Shown one piece after another: positions 32,170 to 46,609 of a stretch of DNA of 64,000 bases. The stretch is from contig JAKSZU010000029.1 in NCBI GenBank assembly GCA_026018925.1, forward strand, positions 14,683,778 through 14,747,777. Reading direction: 5' to 3'. Each line of letters opens with the position of its first letter. The first letter of the stretch is position 1. The translations under genes were made by a program, and so were the position numbers. This stretch comes from Tupaia tana. Its lineage: Eukaryota > Chordata > Mammalia > Scandentia > Tupaiidae. The notes beneath the pieces were generated by a model. The model was given only the letters and a program-made list of their open reading frames with translations. It did not search any database and had not been told where the DNA came from.

Positions 32170-34944
32170 ACTTTTTTCTTTTTCTTTTTTTTTTTCCTTC
32201 TTATTTTTTTTCTCTTTAAATTTATTTATTTTTTACATTAATTCACTATACATCATTACAGCATACAAATGAATTTTCCATCCAAAATACACTGTGTATT
32301 GGCTCAATCAAGCACATCAACATATGTTTTCAGCAAATAATTTTCCAATTCTTATGTCTTGTATATTTTGTTTTTTTTCTTTGGCCATCCTTGATTCCTT
32401 ATCCCTCACCCTCTGCCATGTCCCACCCTCCTCCCACATTGTCTCTGGTATCCATGGTTGCTCTCTATGCCTTCCCCCCCATTTAATTGATTTGCTAATG
32501 AACTTAATTAGTCTAAATATATCCAATAGGTAGCACAGCTGATATATACCTATACATGAACACAAGTCTGACTTTAGTCATAAACCCCAGTGAGTAGAAT
32601 GAACATATTATAAAGTAGTGCCCAGCTGGGGCTATATAGGTTACTACAGTCATCAAATATGCATTTTTTTTTTAAATTTCGATATGAACAGTTTTACTGT
32701 TTTTTTCTCCTACAACTTTTTTTTAAAAATTACTTAACATTCATTCCCTGAGCATCATCACAACATATTAAATGTGGTTTCCTATCTAGAATAAACTGGA
32801 TAGTGGCTTAATCATGTATGTTATCATCAATAATATTCCATTTCTACTTTCATACATATGTATATGTATATATATGTTTTTTACCCCATGTTTGACCCTC
32901 TGCCCTTTCCCACTCTCTTATTACACTAGCTCTGCTATATACAGTTGTCTTCCATTCCTTTTCCCCCAATATTTTGTTGATCACACAATATCATAAATAA
33001 TCTAACTACTTTCAATAGCAAGTTCAGCTGGTAATTTCAAGAAAAGCAGTTTTGAACTGGTAATGATATTTCCTTGAAACTTAAGGACTAGAAACAGGTT
33101 AGTATTCTGTTCAAATAGTAGGTACATGCACCTATCGACAGCTCAAGACAGGACAAAAATCCTTTAAAACCAACAACAAAGCTTAGAAGAAAAGCAGCAG
33201 TATTTTAGTCAAGTCACAGAATGTTGTTTCGTCAGTTCAGTCTCATGTACTTAATCTTTCTTCTGTTGTGGTTCGATCTTCCAGATTGAATTCTGGGATA
33301 TAATATTTATCTCCAAACATTGTCCCTACAATTAAGTTGCCGATTTTCTTAGTTTTTGAACTTTTATTTCTGTGTGTCTGCATTTAATTTTACTGACATA
33401 GCACTCCTTTAAGAACTTCTTGGAGATCTGTTCTGGTGCTGGTAAATTCTTTCAGGTTTTGTTTATCTGGGAAAGTTTGTGTCTTTTCTTCCCAAATGAA
33501 TGATAACCTTGCTGGGTACAGAATTCTCGGTTGAAATTCCTTTTCCCTTAATACTTTGAATATATTTTTTCATTCTCTCCTTGCTTGCATTGTTTTCGAT
33601 GAGAGGTCTGCCATTAGTCTGATGGGATACCCTTTGTAGGTAACTTGCCTTTTTTCTCTTGCCAGTCTTAGTATCTTGTCTTTGTCTGTGGTTTTGGTCA
33701 ATCTGGCTATAATGTGTCTTGGAGAAGATCTTCTTTTGGTTGATTCTATTTGGGGTCCTCTGTATTTCTTGGGACTGAATCTTTGAGTGCCTCTCCAGAT
33801 TTGGAAAGTTTTCTTGCAGGATTTCATGGAATAGATTATCAATGCCCTTATGAGTCTCTTCACCCTCTGGGATGCCTATTATCTGGATGTTTGGACGTTT
33901 AATTGTATCTAGTACTTCTCGCATATTATATTCAAATTTTTGGGACATTTTCTCAGTCATTGTGGTGGATTTTTCTAGGCCAGCCATTTTCTCTTCTACA
34001 TTAGAGATTCTATTTTCTGTATTTTCTAGTCTGCTTTTAATACTTTCAAGAGAGATTTTGACTTCTTGTATTATAGCCTTCATCTCTAACAGTTCCATCT
34101 GATTCTTTTGTAAAGTGTGAAATTCCTCTTTAAGATCTTGCATGAATTTCCTCACCTCCTGGAACTCTTCAACTCCTTTCTCCTTCCTCTTCAGCAGTTC
34201 CTTGTCTCTCTTCTCTTCCATCTCTGTTAGCTTTGCCATTATGAATGTTCTGAATTCTTTATCAGACATTTCCATGATTTCCATTGAACTGTGTGTGGAT
34301 GAAGAGGAGCTATCCGTTTCCCTTGTGGGAGAGGTATTTTCCTGCTTCCGCATATTTCTTGTGGTCCTGCAGTGATTTCTAGTCATATAGTGGATGGTCG
34401 GGTTCTTCCCAAACTTGGAAGTTCAATCTGAGGGTCGAGGAGTGTGCAGAAAAGGAAGCAGAGAGAGGGAAACAATATCAACAACAGCAAAAAACCAGAG
34501 AAGAAACAGAGAAAAAGAAGAGAAAAACTTTTAAATAAATCTAAAAAAGAAAAATTAATATTCAAAAAATTCAATAAAACTCAAAAATTAGAAAACCGCA
34601 CGGTGCGCAATGGCTAGATCGCAGGAGCCATGGAGCTGTCTGTCTTTTGAAGAAGGGCTGTTCTGGGAGGAGGAGAGGGGATTATTTTTAACAAGATAAA
34701 GGGCTAGCTAGGAGGGACCTGTGAAATGCCTCACCTTAAAAAATTCTAAAAAGCAAAAATTAAAAAAAAAAGACAGAGAAAGAGGACAGAGACAGAGGTA
34801 GAGAAAGGCAAAGACTGATGCAGAGACAGGAGACTTGAAGGGGGTCTTCCTGCCACGTGGGTTTTGTATGCTGGAGGCCCAGTGATCAGTGGGACATCTT
34901 CCTTTCTCCCAAAATGGCTAGATCGCAGGAGCCATGGAGCTGTC
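32170..34944 (-). mobile_element. HAL1-like element, minus strand, open ORF1
   Basis: Read on the minus strand: 5'UTR 34,944-34,387, ORF1 34,386-33,463, 3' module 1 (about 33,440-32,731), an A-rich linker (about 32,730-32,650), 3' module 2 (about 32,640-32,216) and an A tail (T-rich 32,215-32,170). There is no trace of ORF2. Both modules align with the copy at 24.7-27.0 kb, so this is a family structure rather than a chance deletion. It must depend on L1 ORF2p for mobility. Confidence 0.82.
33463..34386 (-). CDS. L1-type ORF1 protein of the HAL1-like element
   Basis: Open reading frame of 307 codons. A short Ser/Thr-rich head (EMIMSDKEF-type motif after it) leads to a long coiled coil (about residues 45-150, LTEMEEKRDKELLKRKEK and similar), then the RRM region (RPNIQIIGIPEGEETHKGID) and the C-terminal domain (QIQRTPNRIN-like block). 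The last part may be frame-shifted, because a second open frame at 33,863-33,570 carries the expected ILRLAREKRQVTYKGYPIRL stretch. The coiled coil and RRM are intact; the C-terminal domain is probably not. Confidence 0.7.
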   Translation of the reverse strand: MTRNHCRTTRNMRKQENTSPTRETDSSSSSTHSSMEIMEMSDKEFRTFIMAKLTEMEEKRDKELLKRKEKGVEEFQEVRKFMQDLKEEFHTLQKNQMELLEMKAIIQEVKISLESIKSRLENTENRISNVEEKMAGLEKSTTMTEKMSQKFEYNMREVLDTIKRPNIQIIGIPEGEETHKGIDNLFHEILQENFPNLERHSKIQSQEIQRTPNRINQKKIFSKTHYSQIDQNHRQRQDTKTGKRKKASYLQRVSHQTNGRPLIENNASKERMKKYIQSIKGKGISTENSVPSKVIIHLGRKDTNFPR

Positions 34945-35175
34945 TCAAAATGTGAACATTTCAATATGTGAACATTTCTCCCCAGTCCCGTTGATCCAAA
35001 TATCTTCAACCGATAACACCACACTTCCCCATCCCGTCAATGCTCTACCTCGGTATCCCTTCTCCAAATGTCCTTCGTTAGGCCCCACTCCTCCACATAC
35101 ACCTCATCTGACATTCACACCCATCTCTTGTGTTTGTACAACCGTTAGTCAATCAGCTTCAGTCATAGAGTGTAG
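34945..35175 (-). mobile_element. L1 3'UTR fragment abutting the HAL1-like 5' end
   Basis: Minus-strand match to the 3'UTR of the young L1 (57,250-57,470): starts at the ORF2 stop region (gaagctgattgactaac), passes gaggtgtatgtggaggagtg and ends at ggggagaaatgttcacatat. It has no A tail and runs straight into the HAL1-like 5'UTR. Confidence 0.85.
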
Positions 35176-35189
35176 ACAAGAAAGAGAGA

Positions 35190-37520
<2,331 letters not shown>

Positions 37521-37780
37521 TTTTTTTTTTATTGGAAGCATTTCTGAAGTTTTTTAGACTTTGCTCAGAAGACCTTAATATGTGTTTGCAATACATTATT
37601 CTATCAGTTACACACATAATACGTAACTATTGTGTATTTGTACTCATACACAAGTTAATATATAAGAGTATATTATCTATAAATATACCATTTTGTAACT
37701 TCATACCTTGACATTTTTTAAAATCTCGTTCTGTTAATAATTTAATCAAAATCTTAAGTCACTAACAGATGTTATTTTCT
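37521..37780. other. AT-rich sequence
   Basis: Possibly the 3'UTR of the FAM149A copy. No other feature. Confidence 0.3.
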
Positions 37781-37784
37781 CCTT

Positions 37785-38145
37785 GCTGACCCCGTAATTC
37801 ACTGGCTAAGGAAGCCATATCCCAAGTAGCTAGCTGTGGTTCACATCCCTGTCTGGTAGCTTGAAAAGATGCTGGGTGAGGGGGACCAGCAGTTGGCATA
37901 ATGGCTATGTCACTGGACTCCCATGTTGTCAACTGCGGTTCGAGTCCTGGACCCAGAGGCTTAAACTCACACCGGGGGTGTGTGCGTGCGTGCCCAAGAT
38001 CCCGAGAGGAGAATGGAGGAGAAGGGATTGTGGCTTGGCCATCCCCCTGGGGGGGTAATTTCTCCCTTCCTCCTTTGTCTCTTTGTCTCTGTCTTTTTGG
38101 AGAGCTCACGCACTCTATAGAAAAAACATCTCCAAAAAAAAAGTA
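37785..38145 (+). mobile_element. SINE fragment plus long-form SINE
   Basis: A head fragment of an old copy (about 37,785-37,878) is followed by a good long-form copy (37,881-38,140) with a consensus B box, ggttcgagtcc, at 37,937. Confidence 0.8.
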
Positions 38146-38399
38146 AGATCATATTTAAGATTCTCTCAGTGTGAGTAAGATTCAGATCATGGTAGTCAGC
38201 ATGCTGACTTTCCTTATGCCTTCCTTTTAATTTTAAAATGCTTTAGTTATGAACCTCTTTGGGAAATGTCAATGGCTGATTCTTCCAAGCCAATTTTGCT
38301 CTACTAGTTTTCATTTTCAGAATCAGGGAACCTGTTTAAAACTATCTCACATGTATTGATTTTTGAAGTCAAATATAAATGTAATTAAAATCTATTGTA

Positions 38400-38519
38400 T
38401 ATGACTTCATTTCGACTGTTTGCAATTGAAGTGCACTTCGATTGGAGGGAAGGCTTTCACCATGATCTGATCTTTGCTCAGATATAACCTCTGCAATAAA
38501 GCCTTCCCTGACACTTTTC

Positions 38520-38572
<53 letters not shown>

Positions 38573-38580
38573 AAAGAAAA
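38400..38580 (+). repeat. Long poly(A) tract after an AATAAA-bearing fragment
   Basis: aataaagccttccctgac (about 38,492) lies 30 bp before a run of about 48 A residues (38,523-38,570). This is the signature of a short retroposed transcript end. The source is not recognised. Confidence 0.6.
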
Positions 38581-38930
38581 AGAGACATGATGTAAGATAT
38601 TTCACAATTATTTTCATTTGTATTTTTCTAATAATTAGTGATGTCAAGTGTTTATTTATATACCTATTGACCATTTGTATACTTTCTCCTGAAAAATTTC
38701 TATCCAATCCTTAGCACTTTTCCCCTTCAGTTATTTGTTTTCTGAATATTAAGTTTTTAATTCATTTTGAATATTAACTTTTTATGTAATATATTACTTA
38801 CTAATATGTTAATAATTATGCAGTTCCTCAAACATGTTTTTGTCTAATTTGTTGGACAGAATCATTTTAGTTTTATATAACTTTGTTTATTATTACTTTT
38901 CTTGTTTTTCCTCTTAAGATATATAAACAT
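38581..38930. other. AT-rich sequence without visible features
   Basis: No repeat or coding signal recognised. Confidence 0.3.
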
Positions 38931-38934
38931 AGTA

Positions 38935-39288
38935 CAGGGCCAGCAGGTGGTATAATGTATATGGCACTGGACTCCAACATGGTTGACCACATTTGAGTCC
39001 TGACCCAGTGGCTTGAAACTCATGCCAGGAATGTGTGTGTGCATGTCCAAAATCCATATAGAAGAAATGAGGAGAAAGGACTGCAGCATGGCCATTCCCT
39101 GTGGTGGTGATTTCTCACTTACTCTCTCAGTGCTACTCTTTCTCTCCAGGGAGTGCAGGTGCCTTATGAAAAAAACATAACAAAAAATGTTACACATGGG
39201 ACCAGCAGGTGCCATGTTGATTAAGGCACTAGATTCCCACATGACAAACTGGTTTGAGTCCTGGACCTGCTGGCTTGAAAATTACACC

Positions 39289-39332
<44 letters not shown>

Positions 39333-39825
39333 AAAACTCTGAGAGGGGAACAGAGGAAAAAGGATCACACTGGGCACGTCTATATGTGTCCAAGACTCTG
39401 GGAGGAAAATGGAAGAAAAGGGATTGCAATATGGCCATCTCCCAGATTGGGTGATTTCTCACTTTCTGACAGTCTCTGTCTTCCTCTCTCTCATGGGAGC
39501 ACACCCACCCTAAGGCAAAAACCTCAAAAAATAGGGTAATAAAATTAGACCATCTTTAAGCAACAGATAAAAGTTTTAAATTCCAGGGCTAGCAGGTTGT
39601 GTATTGGATAAGGTGTTGGACATCCACATGGCACACTGGGGTTTGACTCCTGGATCTGGCAGCTTGAAACCTACACAGGGCACATTCCCAAAATCCCAAG
39701 AGGAGAACTGAGAAAGGATAGTGCCACGACTATTACCCCTGGGGGGTGATATCTTGTTTTCTGTCTCTCTGTCTCTTCCTCTCTGGTGAACACATCCACC
39801 CTATAGCAAAAATCACCTTTCAAAT
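38935..39825 (+). mobile_element. Three long-form SINEs in a row
   Basis: Copies at about 38,935-39,180, 39,197-39,535 and 39,585-39,825. The middle copy has a (TG)n expansion at 39,291-39,330, where the body normally reads gtgtgcgtgc, and then repeats a stretch of the body (ctgggcacgtctatatgtgt). Confidence 0.7.
39291..39330. repeat. (TG)n microsatellite inside a SINE
   Basis: About 20 TG units grown from the GTGTGCGTGC segment of the SINE body. Confidence 0.95.
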
Positions 39826-40200
39826 ATGTGTAATCACAAAATTATAATGTAGCATTAAAATTAGATAATATATCTACTTAGATAGCACAGTAAATAATAA
39901 TATTTTAATAGAGAATGTGGAGACATGTATAGATTGGGACACTGAGATAGTGTGTGAGAGAGAATAAACTCAATTCTGAATATAGAATTGTCAAGTGTGA
40001 ACTTAACACCATGTAGCAGGGTGGAGATCAGTGGATAGAAAATCACATGAGGTAACCTTAGAATTAAGGAGGATTTTGCTCAAACTCACCTGCCTTGATT
40101 TCATAGAAAACCAACAGACCTTTGTAAAGTTTGGGAAGCCTGATTAAATTTTGGTCCAGCAGAGAATCTTTGTCAATACAGACAGAATTATTTATACAAT
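39826..40200. other. Unique sequence with a short orphan open frame
   Basis: The minus strand at 40,187-40,089 reads SVCIDKDSLLDQNLIRLPKL and then YKGLLVFYEIKA, up to a donor-like aaggcag|gtgagt. I do not recognise the protein. It may be an exon of an unrelated old gene copy or chance. Confidence 0.25.
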
Positions 40201-40201
40201 G

Positions 40202-40640
40202 GGCCAGTAGGTGGTGTGGTGGTTAATATGCTGGACTCCCACATGGCCAACAATGGTTTGAGTTCTGAACCTAATGGCTTGGTTTCTCACATTCTTTGAA
40301 TCTCTCTCTTTTTCTCTGGTCAAATTAAAAAATAATAATAAATAAATTTAATAAATAATTATTTGAAAAGAAAAAAATAAGAATTATTTAAACAAAATTT
40401 AAAAAATAAAACTAATTGAGTTTATTCTCTCTCACACACCGCTTTTTAAAACAATCCTGCAGCTAACCCTGTAGTTTAAATTTAAGACCCAGCAGCTTGT
40501 AAATCACACTGGGTGCCTCTGCGTGCATGCCCAAAATCCTGAGGAGAATGGGGATTGCTGTCCTCTTTGGGAAGTGATTTCTCTTTTTCCCTCACTGTGT
40601 GTCTTATGTAAACATACATGCCCTATAGTAAAGTTTTTTA
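40202..40640 (+). mobile_element. Short-form SINE and a partial long-form SINE
   Basis: A short-form copy at 40,202-40,400 (gggccagtaggtggtgtggtg) and the 3' two-thirds of a long-form copy at about 40,470-40,640 ending ccctatagtaaag. Confidence 0.65.
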
Positions 40641-41058
40641 AAAAAACCTTAATAGTAAAAACAAAACCGTTTGTGAGCTGTTTAGAAATATCACATTGGG
40701 GGCACAGATGGTGCACAGTAGTAAAACACAATGCTCTATGAGAGTGACTTACCTGGAAATATTTCTGGGGTTTATGGCTAGAGATCCACTCGGGTATGCT
40801 GAGCAAATGTGTGCTGTGGTTCAAGGCTGGCTGAGTGTGAGAATTAATCATGGTACCAAGACTCTCTTGAGAGTGCTATCTGTCTCTCTCATGGAAGAAA
40901 AAAACCTTTTGTAATAAAAACTGAATCCTCTAGAAAAATAAAAACATTTATATAATTAAGTAAAATATTTACATAACTGAATAGTTAAGGCCTTATACCT
41001 CCGTGACCAGCGGGCAATGGGTGTGAGTGGCACCACCTTTGCATTCAGTATGGCAAAG

Positions 41059-41455
41059 ATGGTGGGCCAGAACAGCACCACAGCCACCCCTGGGGTATTC
41101 CAGGCCCTGTTCATCTGGTACTGCATTTACTTTAATTGAAAGCAATGGAGTGACCTCAACTTCTAGAACAGGCTGCAACAATGAAGAGAGAAACAGAAGT
41201 TTGCCAAGGAGAGAGCAGGGCTTTCCAAATTACCTGACCTTAACAACGCTGAAGCAGTTCAGAGTCTTCTTTGAAGAAATTCAGCTTGCTGAAGCATTGC
41301 TAGCCCAAGGTGAATAAGAGAAGGGCATGGACTGTCTGACCAATGCCATCTCTGTGTGTGGACAACCACAACACGTGCTGCAGGTGTTGTAGCAGATGCT
41401 GCCATCTCTCATGTTCCAGATGCTGCTGATCAAGCTCCCAACAGTCAAATGAAGA
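41059..41455 (+). pseudogene. TOMM20: Processed pseudogene of TOMM20
   Basis: TOM20 is the presequence receptor of the mitochondrial outer-membrane import complex. The plus strand starts MVGQNSTTATPGVFQALFIW and continues FAKERAGLSKLPDLNNAEAV (near 41,200), with later parts in shifted frames (glutamine/leucine-rich stretch near 41,380). Several stop codons and frameshifts, no introns. It ends abruptly where a minus-strand SINE is joined. Confidence 0.9.
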
Positions 41456-41461
41456 AATTTT

Positions 41462-41735
41462 AGAGATTTTTTCCATAGGGTGCCTGCACTCACTGGAGAC
41501 AGAGAAAGAGAGACAGGGATGGAGACAGTGAGAGAAAAAGTGAGAAATCAGCTCCAAGCAAGAATGCCCATGCATGCGACAATCCTTCCCCACTATTCTA
41601 CTCCTGGAATCTTGGGCATGAATGCATTTGCATCTTGCATGAGTTTCAATCCACCAGGTCTGGGACTCGTACCACAGTTGGCCATGTGGGAGTCCAGCCA
41701 GGTAATAGCTATGCTGTCTGCTGGCTACCATTAGA
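41462..41735 (-). mobile_element. Long-form SINE
   Basis: Minus copy with attttttccatagggtgc, the purine block, ggaatcttgggcatgaatgc, gactcgtaccacagttggcc and ctgctggctacc. It truncates the TOMM20 copy. Confidence 0.7.
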
Positions 41736-42155
41736 ATATTTTAAGTGTTCAGAGCTTGACTAAAAATGATGTGGAGTGAGACATGAATGTCAATATAATA
41801 AAATCACAAATAATTATATTGTAAAAATTCTGAACTTGGAAGTTAAGCGGCTCTAGAGAATAAGGGGAAATATGCTTGTTATAGGACTGTCCTGTGCTAA
41901 AATCTACCAGAGGTATTGTTTATTTTGTATAGCTCTATTGGTCTGCTTTATTTATTTTCCCAGTAAAAAATGTATTTTGATAGAAAACTTCTCATTTTAT
42001 AAATATACTCATGAGTTACTATGATACCATGGATTTCTTTTATTCCTAAAACAAGCAATTAAAAAACACATATAATATAAAATATTTGCCCCCAAAAAAG
42101 GGGAGGGACAGGTAAAAAGATATTATTTTTTATAATTATTTTATTTATTATTGTT
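41736..42155. other. AT-rich sequence without visible features
   Basis: No repeat or coding signal recognised. Confidence 0.3.
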
Positions 42156-42159
42156 ATTT

Positions 42160-42315
42160 TTAAAAAGTTTTCTGTAGGACATGCACATTCATCAGAGAGA
42201 AAGTGAGTGAGAGAGGGAGAATGTGAGAAAGCAAGCCACCATGTCTGGGACTAGAACTGCTCTCTACCATGTGGGACTCCAGTGCCTTAACCACCATGTA
42301 ACCTGCTGGTCCTGA
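42160..42315 (-). mobile_element. Short-form SINE
   Basis: Reverse copy: ttttctgtaggacatgcac, purine block, gagaaagcaagccaccatg and aacctgctggtcc. Confidence 0.6.
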
Positions 42316-42459
42316 ATGCATTTTTTAAAATACAGAACAGTTTTCGTATAAATTTAAAAGCTGTGTAGAAACTTGTGTTTATGAAAATTGCATATTAAAG
42401 TTTCTGAGAGACCATTTCTCCCCATTTGCTCTCAGATATTAAAAATAAAATTAATACAG

Positions 42460-43080
42460 GTAAAATGTCCTGAAGGGTGCCACTTCTTTATGACTGCTGG
42501 TCCCAGTTGGAGACCTCCCGAGCACTCACCACCATCCTCAGCATCTCCAAGAGGGCAGGCCTGGGGAGAGCAAGACACCTGGTACACCACAGCCTTCACC
42601 GCCAGCTTATTTCTGCCCCTGGCAACGTGAGCTCCAGGAGGTAGCTGTGCCCACTGGTGTTGTGACAGGCAGCAGGTTCCTGTTAGGCAGGCTGGTACAG
42701 GGAGGGGGCATGGGGAAAAGAATGGAGGAAAGCATAGAAGAGAAGGGGGACAGCTATGAGTGATCATGGATGACTAGAACCACAACCAGGAGGCGGCCTT
42801 ATAAGGTTTTCTGCAGCCACTGCCACCTCCACTACCCACTTTGTTGATTTCAGTTCCCACCTAAGAGTTTTTAGGGGGCATTGCTGGTGGTGTTGGCTGT
42901 CTCTGTGGATAGGAAAGGCACAAAGGAGGGGCTCTCAATGGGATCCTCACAACCACTAGAGGCCAAGGGGGTGATGATGATGATGTTAAAGAGATGCCTC
43001 TTGGCTGCAGCCAAGGCAACCTCCACCTCAGCTCTACTATCAACTTCAATACCTCCACCTTCATGCTCTTAATGAGACAA
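42460..43080. other. GC-richer segment, possible unrecognised retrocopy
   Basis: Distinctly GC-richer than its flanks. The minus strand has a short open stretch ([20 protein letters not shown] near 43,000). I do not recognise the source, and stops break every frame. Confidence 0.3.
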
Positions 43081-43119
43081 TTATCTCTTAATATGACTAT
43101 TAAAGATGACAAGAGCACA

Positions 43120-44150
43120 TACTGGGGGCTTCAGGTCCCTTAGTGGTTAGGCACTGGATATTTATATGATCAACTGTGGTTCAAATACCAGACACAGAAG
43201 GTTGAAATTCATGCCAGACACATGTGTATGTGTGCCCAAAATCTTAAGAATAGAATAAAAGTGAAGAAATTGCAACATGACCATCTCCTACAGAGGGTGA
43301 TTTCTCACTTTCTGTGTCTTTTTTCTCTCTCTGGCAATCAAATATGCCCTGTAGGAAAAATCTCTCCCTAAAAAGAAATCTGGACAAAATTGGATAGTGT
43401 CATAGATGAACTTTTAATACAGAATCCGGATGACCATATCCCTATATCCTATGAATAGATATACCACTGTGTGTATGAGCGTGTAAGCCAGCAACACTGG
43501 AACAGATGTATAGTGATCTGATTTAAAAGATTAATCACTTAGAGGGACCAGCAGATGGTGTTTATGGTTATGCTGCTGGACTCCCATGTAGTCGACTGTG
43601 GTTCAAGTCCCAGACTCAGTGGCTTAAACTCACACAGAGCACGTGTTCATGCCTGCCCAAGATTATGAGAAGAATCTGGAGGAGAAGGAATTGAGGCGTG
43701 GCCATCCCACCTGGGGGTGACTTCTTGCTGTCTCTCTGTCTCTCTGTCTCTTTCCTGTTAGAGATGTGCCCTATAGCAAAAACCTCTCTTCAAAAAAAAG
43801 ACTTGTCACTTAGCATCTCAAAAGAGTTGCATGGCAGTCCTGCAGATCTCTATACTGAAAGATTTAATATAGCTCTTATGGGAACTAGCAGTTAGCGTAA
43901 TGGCTATGTCACTGGACTCCCACGTAGTCGACCGCGGTTCGTGTCCTAGACCCAGTGGCTTAAAACTCATGCCGGCCGCGTGTGCGTGCATGCCCAAGAT
44001 CCCAAGAGGAGAATGGAGGAGAAGGGATTGCGGTGTGACCATCCCCCCTGGGGGGTGATTTCTCGCTTTCTGTCTCTATGTCTCTCTCTGTCAGTCTGGC
44101 AAGCGCACATGCCCTATAGCGAAAATCTCTCCACAAAAAAAAAAAAAAAA
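43120..44150 (+). mobile_element. Three long-form SINEs
   Basis: An old copy at about 43,120-43,380, a medium copy at 43,545-43,797, and a young copy at 43,880-44,150 with a 19-bp duplication, agatttaatatagctctta (43,860-43,878 and 44,151-44,169). Confidence 0.85.
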
Positions 44151-44169
44151 AGATTTAATATAGCTCTTA

Positions 44170-44725
44170 GACAATAGATGAGAGCATCACAGAGCATTGT
44201 GCCTCTTTTCCTACATACAAAAAAGCTTTACATAGAAACCAGCTTAACACAGACTTAAAAGGTGGCCTTTTAAGTTGAGAAAAGCACATTTACAGCAGAA
44301 TGGCTTTACTTTTAGAAGCCCAGACAACACCATCTCAGGTCACATCTACTACGGCAATATTGTGAAGGCCTGTATACTCTCACACCGGAATGGGTTCAAA
44401 AGGCTCCAACTCTGTTTTCTAAATTTATCTTGAACATTTTCCCTCTGGCAGTAGAACATGGACTTTCTGAATATGCTGCTCAAGATCAAAAACTTCAAAG
44501 AGAACTTATTCAGAATGATTTTACAGGAGGTGACAAGTCCCAGAAGAGAGCTGGGGGTGAGTTGGCTTGTAACAGCTCATCAGCATATGCAAGTTCCAGG
44601 GGGAAGAAACAGTGAATGTAGTAAATGTAATTTCCTTCTGAAAAAGAGGATGCACCATAGGTGCAGAGAGTGTATTCAGAGCACAGTGGGGACCTGCAGA
44701 CACTCAGGAACTCTAGCAAAGTGAT
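44170..44725. other. Unrecognised sequence, possible retrocopy
   Basis: Several overlapping open stretches of 60-90 codons on both strands, for example plus 44,458-44,724 with [14 protein letters not shown]. None matches a family I know. Confidence 0.25.
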
Positions 44726-44734
44726 TTTTTTAAA

Positions 44735-44869
44735 AGAGGTTTTGATATAGGGCACATGTGCTTGCTGAGGGACAGAAACAGAGAGACAGAAAGCATGAAA
44801 TCACCACCCCCCAGGATGATCATCTCAAAATCCATTCTCCTCTTGGGATTTTGGGCACACACACAAACT

Positions 44870-44908
<39 letters not shown>

Positions 44909-45000
44909 GGTGTGAGCCTCAAACTGCAGAGTCTGGGACTCAAACCATATTCAACTCTGTGGGAGTCCAGTGATGTATTCACTATGCCATCTGCAGTTCC
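44735..45000 (-). mobile_element. Long-form SINE with (AC)n expansion
   Basis: Minus copy. The gtgtgcgtgc part has become an (AC)n run at about 44,873-44,906. Confidence 0.75.
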
Positions 45001-45074
45001 CCAAATCTGTTTTTACAAGGGGACACTGGACATATTATTTTTGTGTTTAATTTTAAAAAAAACAAAAGACCGAA

Positions 45075-45325
45075 AATGGGAGGTTGAGTAGTGATTAAGA
45101 CACTGGACTCTCAAATGGCCTACCATGGTTCAAGTCCCAGACCTAGTGGCTTGAAAGTCTTAAAAATCACACCAGACATGTGTGTGCACATGCTCAAATT
45201 CCAGGAGAATGAAGGAGAAGGGATTGTGTCATGGCTATCCCCCAGGTGATGATTTTTCACTTTTACTCTCACTCTCTTTCTGTCTCCCTCTCCAGCAAGT
45301 ACACACTCCCTATGGCAAAAATCTT

Positions 45326-45330
<5 letters not shown>
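45075..45330 (+). mobile_element. Degenerate long-form SINE
   Basis: gtagtgattaagacactggactc, ccatggttcaagtcccag B-box region and the ccctatggcaaaaatc end. Confidence 0.7.
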
Positions 45331-45617
<287 letters not shown>

Positions 45618-45654
45618 AAATTAAAAAAAAAGAAAAGAAAACAACAAAACAAAA

Positions 45655-45810
45655 CAGGGCCAGGCATTTGGCATGGTGGACAAGAAGCTGGATTCCCACA
45701 TGGTCAGCTTTGGCTTGATGTCCCGAACCAGTGGTTTGCTTTCTCACTTTCCCACCCTTTATCTTTCTTTCTCTGGTCAAATTAGAAAGCAATAAAAAAA
45801 TTAAGTAAGT
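45655..45810 (+). mobile_element. Short-form SINE
   Basis: gggccaggcatttggcatgg head, gctggattcccacatggtcag and ctctggtcaaatt end with an A-rich tail. Confidence 0.6.
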
Positions 45811-45869
45811 AATTCTCAAAAACAAAGAAAACAAAAAATTGCTACTAGACATGTGGACAATTTTAAAAT

Positions 45870-46490
<621 letters not shown>

Positions 46491-46609
46491 AGAAAAGAAA
46501 AGGAACAACTATTCTAATGATTTTTTTTCTCCCTGAACTCTACTACTGGTAAAAGAATAGAAACCAACTGCAGGTTCAGTATCCTGTATCAAAAATTATT
46601 TCAATCAAG

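Noticed and set aside
38369..38707. Coding frame with a poly-Phe run
   Set aside because: The run is the antisense of the poly(A) tract at 38,523-38,570.
41027..41317. Functional TOMM20 gene
   Set aside because: Intronless, with stops early in the frame and several frameshifts, and truncated by a SINE.
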